From Entamoeba invadens IP1 (lineage: Eukaryota; Evosea; Mastigamoebida; Endamoebidae): DNA of 64,000 bases. Below, piece by piece: positions 7,916 to 17,535 of this stretch. How positions within the stretch are numbered: the first letter of the stretch is position 1; each line of letters starts with the position of its first letter. The stretch lies in assembly GCF_000330505.1 (NCBI RefSeq), contig NW_004443770.1, positions 242,330-306,329 on the forward strand. Reading direction: 5' to 3'. The translations under genes and the position numbers were made by a program. The notes below the pieces were generated by a model. The model was given only the letters and a program-made list of their open reading frames with translations. It did not search any database and was not told the origin of the DNA.

Positions 7916-10900
7916 TTATTTTATATCGGCATATTTCTTCAACATTGTGTTTGGATTAATTTTACCGTATAATTTTTTATCAGAGCATGAATCTTTTGTA
8001 AATTCAAAACAATCTTGTGCTTTACTAGATAGATTCATATCTTGTAAACAATCATCGTAACACTATTTTCTATCTTCTTTAACAAATATGTTGAAACAAG
8101 TGAGTAATTTAAATAAAGTGAGACCTTTATTTTTTGTGAGCATGAATTTCAGATTTTATTTATGACAATATACTTCTATCTTCAAGTTTATCTTTTTGTG
8201 ATCACTTTCTTTGTCATTGTACATAATCCGTTTTGGCATTGATATATCAAGTGTTTCACCCAATTTCATAATGTTGTAAACACCATAGAAGTTATCAAGA
8301 TTACACAGTATTTTATCTTCAATTGTATCAATGTCAACATCATTTTGATATTTGTCAATAGGTTGATAAACACCTATTTGACCACCTATTCTTAGCTTTT
8401 GAACCATATTTCATAATCTTTCCATCACTCTTTTCAGACATTCTATTTGGAACAAATACATCAATATCATATAATTCAGTTGAAATAATCTTAACAACTT
8501 TTGACTTGTTTTTGAGTTCACAAGGAATACGGTCGCAATATTTGTAATAATGGATTCCACCAGATGTTGTCTTTATAATTCCTGTATTAAGATGATATTT
8601 ATTTATAATTTGTTGTCTCACTTCTTGTGTATTTGTAAAAAGATATTTAGATTTTTCAAAACTGAAAGGAATATTTTCATAATAATTTGGATTTGGTATT
8701 CTATCATGAATATCAAAATCAATGATAGCAACTTCTGAATGATTTGTTTGAATAACTGATCCTGTTTGTTTTCTATTATCTAGTGTACCATAACAATCAA
8801 TTCTTTCGTCACCACATTCATCATCATCGTAATTCTTTTTATCTGTGTTAAATTTAAGATACTGATATGTTGGTTTTGTTGAAATATATGGTTTATAAGT
8901 GAATTGTGAATTTTCTTTGTACCATTTTTGATATTCTTCTTCACTGAGTGTTTCATAATCATCAACAAATTCACCCATGTATTTAAAACTAATATGCTTC
9001 TTGTATACAACTTGTTTATCATTATTCTCATATGTTTCTATATATTTTTCATATTCAGATGATAAATTATTGTCAAATGTTCTTTCATGATCTTCTTTAA
9101 AAAATGTTGTATCATAATTCATATTATAAAAATCAGATTCTTCTTCTTTGATATATAATGGAGTACACGTTTCACAATTGTCATTATGAACTTGCATTTT
9201 CAAATGAACACCAGACAAAGCAGTTTTATGAAGAGTTAGTCTCACATATTTATATACAGATGATTTGACATCTTTCCAATATGATTTTGATTCTAATTTT
9301 TCATTGAGTTCTTGTAATTGAATTTGAAATGATGTTTTTATAATATTATCATCTTCTTCGATATTTTTATTTAATTCTCTTATTCGTTTTTTCAATTGTT
9401 TTTCAAGACTCAATATTTCATCAACATTGGAAATTTTCTTATATTGAAGCAGATAGTTTGTTCCATCAATTGTTGTTTCTTTTTCATTAACTTCTAGATA
9501 TGATGACGGACATAATGTTTATTTATTTTCTTGTTAACTCCTTTAATTTTTAATGAAATAGGTTTATCAATATTGTCATTATTAAATGTTGTATAACATT
9601 TTGAAGCTTAAGCAACAATACTGTCTCCTTGTGTCTCAATTGATGCACCTAACAGTTTCTTTTCATGTTGAATTCTCTCCACATCACTGTTCAATACTGG
9701 TTTATATTTGTCATCAGAACAATAGAATGAATATGGCAACCATTTGTAAACATGTTTATTATAAAAATCATGATCAATTATAATATGTTTGAAACACTGT
9801 TTGTTATCATCTTCAGTGTCTCCAGACACCGCAAAGTACATAGAATCAGTATCTCCTTCTACAAAATGGAATCTAGATTGATCCAAGCATTTATTCATGA
9901 AATTATAAATAAAATTCAAATACCAATATTTAACATTATCTAAGGTGAAAATGCGCATTGTACTGGTGTTGCAATCTTATATGAACTATTGTTTTCAGTT
10001 GTAATATATCTTGAGTTTGAAATCTTTCAAGTATCAATGTGGAAAACTGATTTATTTGATTTGTAAGCACCTTTTTTATCAACTATTTTTGTTTTGTTAT
10101 AATTGTCTGTTCTCATACCGTCTTGACCATATGATGAATTTGATTGAATCTTTTTGAATAAATCTTTAACTTTATCATTATTTAATATTGCTTCTTGTCT
10201 AGTATTCATCTTATCATTAACAAATTTGGAGAATGAATCATGTTTAGTAAATGTTACAAACGATTTAATATCTTCTATAACAAATCCAAATTCATCAATG
10301 AGAAACCATAAATAATATGAACTGAACACCATGTATTGATCAACGAAACCCATTCCTTTGTCTGATAATTTGTTAAATTTTGTGTCATATGTTTGTGTGA
10401 GTTTTCTTTCAATGATATCTTCAGTTTTTTATTCTTTTTTATTCATATAATCATACATTTTTTCACCAATAATATTTTTACTGAGACTAACATCTATATT
10501 TCGAATAATTGGTAAAAAGTTGATACAATGGTTTAATTACTCATTTGGAATATATCCTTTGACTTCAGCAATAAATAAATCTTCTTTCTTGTTGATAATG
10601 TGTCTTGCAAATTTTTGTTGTTTGTCTGTTAAATCAAACATTGCCATATTAACTGAACCAGGCATGTACATTTTGTAATTTGTATAAGGTATGTTTTCAT
10701 TTTCAATAGATGAGAAACATGAAGGATAAAGAGAATTAAAATCAACATCAACAAAGTGTGTAATAATATTTTGAGTATTGTAAATATTAATTATATTATT
10801 GATAACATCATAGTTCAATTTAGTAATTGTTTTTTTCTTTTTTAATATTCCTTCTATGATGAACTGTTGATAATCCACCATTAACACCTTTTCTAACAGG

Positions 10901-13828
10901 ATTCACAACTCGTTTGTCATCTATGTTGTGAGTAAGATTATTAATTGTTGCGTAATTTCTTATTTGAATCATGTACCTGCCAACGACAGTATCTCTATGT
11001 GAAGCAAATTTATTACAATAATTACAAGCAAGTTGAACATTTCCAACACTGTGTCCAAGCTTATTGTCTATTTTATCCAAAGTTGGTTTGTTATTTTTTG
11101 TGAATTTACACTTGCAATACACACACGTTCCAATATTATTTATTTCTTCAAAGTGTTTAAAATCTTCATTGGTAATGTTGTTTGTGGTGTCTCTACCAGC
11201 AAATTTGTCTTGTAATTGATATCTATATACCATATTTTTAAAATCATAATTAGTTAATTCATACCTTTCTTCATCTTTCACATTTACTTTATATTCTTTA
11301 TTAATATCAAAATCATCGTAACATTTCTAATATTTTGAAGCAGATGCTAAACTAGCTAATGAAATAGAGTTTAACATATCTAAGTAATCTTGAGAATACA
11401 AAACAATTAAATTATCAATTATTGGAAACATGATGACAGTATCTTAAATATTGTAAAATTTAGTGTACTCATAGAAATATGAATATTTTTTAGCGTCTTC
11501 CAAATATTTGTTATAATCTTCTTCTGACAATTCTTCTTGTTTAAGTTCATTGTAAAAGTCTTCTCTTGTAAATGGATTTGTTTTTAATAACTGTTCTTGA
11601 ATATTTTCAGTTCTAAGTTGGTTATATGGAAAAACACCTTTGACTTTAGTTTCAGCTTTACCAAATTTTTGAGAAGCTTCATCTAAACTTAGTGGACCAG
11701 TATAATTCATTGCATCTTTGAAACATATTTTAACATTATCATATGTAATAGTCAACATCTTACAAGATGAAGATGAACCAAGAATATTAATATTTTTAGA
11801 ATCAATATTATCAAGGTGTTTAATAATGTATTGTGTATCGAATTTTTCACTATTCCAACCTAATACATTGACTTTGGAAACCCAGTTATTAACTAGTTTG
11901 AGAAGATCTTTATTTTCATGATACATTGGATTAATATTAGACATGAATGTACTGATGTTAGCATTCATAATATCAATTCCAAGTTTAATAATGTATATAA
12001 TAGAATCTTCAACGAAGTTTTCATTTGTTGATATTGTTTTATCATTGTTGATGCTGAATTTACAGAAATATTTTGAACTTATTGTGTCGTTTAGATAATC
12101 AGAAACAGCTAAACTAAATTCTGACAATATTGCGTTAATTGTTTCAGCCGAAGGCATGAGTTTCTCGTCACTATCACTTGTTTTATTTCCTTTATAATCG
12201 GTTTCAGTTGTTTCAAAATCATATGTCATATAATATTTCATTGGTGTATATTTCAAATTATGAGCTTTACAACATGTGTATAATTTATCTTTGAATATTC
12301 GTGGACAATATGGTAAAGAAGAATCTTCAGTTGTCATTTTAATATCAAATGAATCATTACATTTATCTTCATGATGTTTTAATTTACATCTTCCTTCTTT
12401 AGTATTTAAGCAAGACTTAACTCCACATTTTGAACAAAATACATATTCAGTTAATTTATTGATATCACGACAAAACATAACATGTTCGTTTCCGTCTTTG
12501 AAAATGTGAGAAATTATATTCATTTTTTCTTCATAATCTTCATTGACATATTTATGAACTAAACATAGTTGACATGATACAACATCAAAGCTGTATTTAT
12601 AAACAGATAAGTTGAAGAATTTACAAAATTGTTCAATCTCGGTTTCATATTGGAATAAATTAAATGTCTTACTAGTGTTATCTGATTTGTAAAATTGATT
12701 GTAATATGTTTTTGCTAATGCAATTAAACTTGTATATATGACTGTTGATTTTTTAATGGTTTCGTTAGTTTGTGCTTTGTGATAAACTAGTGCTTTGAAC
12801 ATACACAAATTATCAGATTTTGTATTTGCTATCATGATATTTTTATTATATTTATTGTAAATTTCTAATTCTTCGTTAGCGATACCAGTAGAACCAAAAT
12901 TGTATTTGACAACAATCATATCTGTAATACCGATGTAAACTTGTTTTGAAGATATAAGATTGTTCTTAGCCATATCTGCTTTTCTCATTATTTCAGATTC
13001 AATGTTTGAAACCAAATTAACAATATCATTATCATTTTTGATGATGCTATCTTTTGTAATAGACAACTTGTTATTTTCAACGTTCTTAATATGATATTCA
13101 TATGTTTCTTCATTATTATTTGTATGCAATTCTTCAGTTATATATTGAAAACCAATATTAATCTTGCATGGCTTATTTGCAGACTGAAGTGAATTATTAA
13201 GTAATTTTTTAAATGATCAAGATTATAAATTTTGCATATTTCCCTTTCAACTACTGGAACATCATATTTATCACGTTTGAAACTGCTAGTGTCAACTCCT
13301 TGTTCTTCAAATGTTGGATATCTTTCATCAGTATGTGAATCTTCTCTGTTATTAATTAAACATTCAGTAAATAATTCTATATCATGTGGCTCTGAAAATA
13401 CAATACATTCATATTCATTATTTCTTAACAAGTCTGAATTTTGAAGTTCAACATGTTTGTTCAAAATTTTGTTAAGTTTTTCTCTAACATCATTGATCTT
13501 AGTTTTTATGACATCTTGTTTATTAGAAAGTTCGTTGTATCTTTCTCTTATTTCATGTTGATGATGAATTTTTTCATTATATATTTTATCAAGTGTTTGT
13601 TTCAATTTTGAATAATTGTAAAAGTTTGATTTGAAATATGTTTTATCATTTCTTGTGTCTGTATTTAAATGATTTTTTTGCAAATTAAAATCTTCTTTCG
13701 TTGTTAAATATTGTTTTAATAACATCTTGAACTGTTTCAATTTTAGCAAATGGAATATTTCTGTTTGGATAAATTAAGAAATATTTATTGAGTAAGTTTT
13801 TGAAATCTTGTTTTGTAACTCTTGGCAT
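7916..13828 (-). pseudogene. polB-primpol: Fused protein-primed DNA polymerase B + HNH-like insert + PrimPol (AEP) primase, broken
   Basis: About 1,971 codons run from an ATG at 13828 to TAA 7916-7918, interrupted by about seven frameshifts and seven in-frame stops. An OTU-like region (DNLCMFKALVYHK, ~12,800) and a CxxC...HxxxxC finger (~12,400) come first. ExoI YDFETTE lies at ~12,220, ExoII NSEKFD at ~11,850, and ExoIII YSQDYLDML at ~11,390. An HNH-like zinc domain (CVYC...LDKIDN...CNYCN) is at 11,005-11,127. NGGLST (~10,880), motif A DFNSLYPS (~10,735), motif B with NSSYG (~10,130), motif C GDTDS (~9,845) and thumb KIKG (~9,550) follow. The frame then runs without a stop from ~9,510 through a thumb-like ALSGVHLKM block into a PrimPol domain. 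That domain has IIDFDIHD (~8,715), TTSGGIHYY (~8,555) and YDIDVFV (~8,460). It would have replicated the element. Confidence 0.8.
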
Positions 13829-13918
13829 CTTTATTAGAAAAAAAAACAAAAAGCGAAAAATAATTTATGATAAAAAATTACTAAAATTATAAACTAAAAA
13901 TAAAATCGTGTTGTTAAA

Positions 13919-14266
13919 TTATAATAATTGCATTAAAATATTTTTTGTTATAATAACTTCAAACTCATTTCTAATATCATCCTTTAATATTTTAATTAAA
14001 TTTGAATAATGAATTAATTCAGATTTGGTATCTTCAAAATATTTTTCAATATAATTTGAAATTCGTTCATAATCTCTATCATGAACATACTTGTGACTTT
14101 GTGATGGTCTTTTAATAGAATTATTACATGTAGTAAATCTAGTAATAATTTTTGGATTACCATGTTTGTCTATTATTTCGTATTTATATTCATAACATGT
14201 AGAATTTCCTTTTATAATCTTGTTTTTGGAAATAAGTTTTTTATTAGCTGTAACTTCTGTATTCAT
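13919..14266 (-). CDS. Hypothetical Polinton protein (115 aa)
   Basis: Intact minus-strand gene upstream of the polymerase. The ATG at 14266 follows TTTTTTTCTTATAAA, the same start-proximal signal as elsewhere in the element. The protein is basic. It has a beta-like middle (ECKYEYEIID-type segment around residues 24-45) with a CYEY and a TTCNN cysteine, and a long helical C-terminal half that may form a coiled coil. It is the last recognisable gene of the Polinton on this side. No family is recognised. Confidence 0.45.
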   Translation of the reverse strand: MNTEVTANKKLISKNKIIKGNSTCYEYKYEIIDKHGNPKIITRFTTCNNSIKRPSQSHKYVHDRDYERISNYIEKYFEDTKSELIHYSNLIKILKDDIRNEFEVIITKNILMQLL

Positions 14267-14416
14267 TTTATAAGAAAAAAATATAAAAAAACCAAATTTA
14301 AATTTTTATAAAAACCATCTCTTCCAACCACGAGGCTTACCCATTATTTATAGATGGTTATTGGTCTCAGTAACTGCGTTCCGTGGAGGTGAAAGGTGAT
14401 TGTCTATTATTATATT

Positions 14417-14788
14417 AGGAGTAGTTATAGTAGGTCACCCATCATCGCCAAGATGTTTGTCTAGTTTTTTTAAAATTATTTTATAATAAATTCAAAAACA
14501 TATTTTCAATTTTTAAAAAATATATAATGTTAGAATGTTTTACTAAATATTAACACAATTGTTGTAAACAATAATCAAAAAATGTCAATTTGATGATAAA
14601 TACTTATTAAAACTCCTAAGGTATGATGTTTAATCCTTATGGGTTTTACACCCATGTGTGTCAAAAAACCATAAGGAATAGAGTCAAATCCTTTGGGAAT
14701 ATAAATATTGAAAAATGGGTATATAAATGAGGATTAATCCTTGGCAAATAATTTTGGAGGTGATAAGTGACCTACTATAACTACTAAC
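14417..14788. repeat. Foldback/inverted-repeat element at the Polinton edge
   Basis: An 18-bp perfect inverted repeat, GTAGTTATAGTAGGTCAC (14421-14438) and its complement (14767-14784), extends imperfectly on both sides. Inside lies a second inverted pair around ATCCTTATGG and CCATAAGGA (about 14,632-14,680), so the whole 370 bases can fold back. No coding sequence is present. It could be a small MITE-like insertion or a remnant of the Polinton terminus. Confidence 0.5.
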
Positions 14789-14897
14789 GCGTCCCTCGCG
14801 ATTTAATTAAAATATTATAAAATATAGATAAAAAAGTCATTGTCCTAACTCTACATAATTTATATACTACTTAATTTAAAAATAAACTCGGTACTAT

Positions 14898-17535
14898 CAG
14901 GGTCTATCACGGAACAGGGAAAAATTTGGAACTTGTCCCAAAAATGCATTTTAAAACGAAAAGGGGTATATTTTCTTTGTTTTTATGACAAAAATAAAGT
15001 AGTTTTAGTATTTTTCATAGTATTGTTTGTTTTTACGATCTTCAAAAGTTTTTCTTTACAGATGGTACCTTTTTGCCGCGGTCGTTTTTTCACTTAAAAC
15101 GACAGTTAACAATTAAACTATAAAATATTAAAATGTATAGTATATAAATAAATGGTTTATTAATATAATATTTATACTATATAAAATAAAACTATTAATT
15201 ATAATTGATAATATTATATAATATTGAAAATTGTTTAATAACGATAGAATAATAATTTAACTTATTAAAATAAAATTTGTTATTAACCATATCATGTTCA
15301 CACGTTGAAAGTTGCTTTTTGTTGTACTCTTGAAATGACACTAAAAAACGACGATAAATTTACATGTGATGTTGAGATAACCGATTCTGTATTATCTGCA
15401 ATTATTAATTCCTATTGTGATAATTGATTATTTTTCGTAATGACAATTACTATTTTTTATTACCCAACTTTTTAGTAAATTGTGTTTTGCTTTTTACGAC
15501 AAAAATGGGGTTTTCCAATATGCCAGATTTAAGCTTACAAACAATATTATGGACTAAATTTACTTGGATATACTATAAATTATAAAATCACATATTATAA
15601 ATTTTTATATTGAATTTAACTTAAAATTAGTAATAATCATATTTAGGATAAAAAGACAACTGTTAATTTTTGGTAAATATAAGTTGAATTTGCAAATTCA
15701 CCAAAATGCTCAACTTTGGTTATACATGATCTGAAAACGCGTTGAAAATGAAAAAAATCATGCAAAATGTTATTTAACTACTTTGTGTTTTTTATTGTGG
15801 TATGTATGTGATAATAAACATGATACCTCAGTTATTTTATTAAATTGTATTAAGACTAATTTATATATACAGACTCAATTTTATAAAAATAATTTTATTA
15901 GTTAATTTCTTTAATTATTTTATTTACTATATTACAAAATATGTTTAGATTATAAAAAATTTAATAATACAATAAATTTTGATTATGTAATTATATATTA
16001 TTTAAAACAACTCTATAACATTTTTAAAATTACTAAAATATATTTTTAAACTTTTTATTTGATAAATATTATTAAGTAATAATAATTTTTTATTTTTATT
16101 GGTTTATTATTTTTCTTTGGTAAAAATACTATAAATATAATATTTTATTTTTATTAATCTTTTATTGTTTTATTATTATAAAACTAAATATTTATAATTT
16201 TAATTATTTGAATTATTATTTTATATAATTTAAGTAAATTTAATTTTTTAATTAGTAATAATAGTTAATTAATTAAACTATTATATACATTTTTCTATTC
16301 TTATTAATCTAAAGAATATAGACTAATAGCTGTTGGGTGATTTTATAGTCCCTATGAAAATCGCCGACTTTATAGTGGTCTTAAAAGTTGCTGACCAAAA
16401 TATTTAGTTAAATAACTATTTAAAATACCATTTATCATGTAAAAGGAATTCAAAAAATAAACCACATAAATTTAATATAATTATTATTAAAAAATAAAAT
16501 GAAACAATACCGTCCCAATTATATCTTCTCAAATCATTTTTTAAATTATATTTATATGATTATAATATAACAAATTATAACAACTATTGCGTTTTTACAC
16601 ATTTTTGAGACTATAATGAATATGGTATAATTTATTAAAGATAATAGTTATTTTATTTTAAAAGAAGTCGGCGACTTTTGAAGGGACTCAAAAAATCGCC
16701 GACTTCTCAGTAATATCAAAAGTCGCCGAACAGCCATAACTGTTTTATTAAAAACTGTTTTTAATAAAAAATTAAATTATGAAACATAGTAAAATATATA
16801 ATAACTTTAATATATAATAATGAAAATTATAATGAAAAAATACTGCAAAAATTCAATCATTGACTAATCGAGGCTTCTATTTGTTATGCGTTATGGATAA
16901 ACGGACTCGTTACATTTATCAAATTATGCAAGTTACGATTCTGTTTGTCGATTTGTTTTCTTTAAAACAAAAGAATGAATTAAACAACTTTAAACTGTGT
17001 TATATATCTTTTGGTCAGCCCACGGTATGTAAAACTTTTGATTATCAACAAAATAATATAAACAACTGTTTGATGTTTGAAAAATTAATTCCAAAAAGCA
17101 ATAATTTTTGAGTAATTTCATTTATCTATATTTTAATAAAAGTATAGTTAATAAAAAATTTTATTTTAATAAATTAATTATTATTTTATTGTTATTAAAC
17201 AATTTTCAATATTATATAATATTATCAATTATAATTAATAGTTTTATTTTATATAGTATAAATATTATATTAATAAACCATTTATTTATATACTATACAT
17301 TTTAATATTTTATAGTTTAATTGTTAACTGTCGTTTTAAGTGAAAAAACGACCGCGGCAAAAAGGTACCATCTGTAAAGAAAAACTTTTGAAGATCGTAA
17401 AAACAAACAATACTATGAAAAATACTAAAACTACTTTATTTTTGTCATAAAAACAAAGAAAATATACCCCTTTTCGTTTTAAAATGCATTTTTGGGACAA
17501 GTTCCAAATTTTTCCCTGTTCCGTGATAGACCCTG
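14898..17535. mobile_element. 2.6-kb DNA transposon with ~395-bp terminal inverted repeats
   Basis: The termini read CAGGGTCTATCACGG... (from 14898) and its reverse complement ending at 17535. The inverted repeats stay nearly identical for about 395 bases (14898 to ~15,290 and ~17,140 to 17535), through the landmark segment CCGCGGTCGTTTTTTCAC. The ends resemble hAT termini (CAGGGT). The 8 bp outside each end (GGTACTAT and TTTGAATG) do not match, so no target duplication is visible. The 1.85-kb interior contains no recognisable transposase. There is only a short plus-strand ORF (about 16,891-17,111) of unknown nature, plus a nested MITE. It is probably a non-autonomous or gutted element. Confidence 0.75.
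16328..16735. mobile_element. Nested ~408-bp MITE
   Basis: The ends AGCTGTTGGGTGATT and (complement) GGCTGTTCGGCGACT form imperfect terminal inverted repeats. Further inside, copies of AAAATCGCCGAC and AAAAGTCGCCGAC occur in both orientations, like subterminal transposase-binding repeats. It lies wholly inside the long-TIR element and therefore inserted after it, or is part of its interior structure. It has no coding capacity. Confidence 0.5.

Larger units (their letters stand above)
1..14300. mobile_element. Decayed Maverick/Polinton element (left end outside window)
   Basis: This stretch carries the hallmark Polinton set on both strands: protein-primed family B DNA polymerase, A32-like packaging ATPase, a major capsid protein candidate and several small virion-like genes, packed with little spacing. 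Almost every long gene carries frameshifts or in-frame stops, so the copy is a fossil. A retroviral-type integrase and an adenain-like protease, expected in a complete Polinton, are not visible and may lie left of base 1. The right end is not fixed: the last gene ends its upstream side at 14,266 and an inverted-repeat structure follows at about 14,417-14,788. Element identity is seen directly from the gene content; the boundary is inferred. Confidence 0.85.

Noticed and set aside
8550..8738. Plus-strand ORFs inside the polymerase-primase gene (also at 9586, 9752, 11033, 11718, 13232)
   Set aside because: Antisense shadows of the minus-strand reading frame, with no start signals.
7916..13828. 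Stop-codon reassignment (TAA/TAG read as Gln) in the Polinton, suggested by about seven places where the frame continues after a stop
   Set aside because: Roughly as many frameshifts occur in the same gene, one of the stops is TGA, and the amino acids expected at the stops are not consistently Gln. Ordinary decay explains it.
14300..14460. tRNA-like sequence near the Polinton end
   Set aside because: No acceptor stem or T-loop consensus (GGTTCRANNCC) could be placed. The pairing seen belongs to the foldback repeat.
16891..17111. Transposase of the long-TIR element
   Set aside because: The short ORF has no DDE, zinc-finger or helix-turn-helix features and overlaps low-complexity sequence.
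14898..17535. Firm hAT classification from the CAGGGTC terminus
   Set aside because: No 8-bp target duplication and no hAT transposase inside; left as unclassified long-TIR element.
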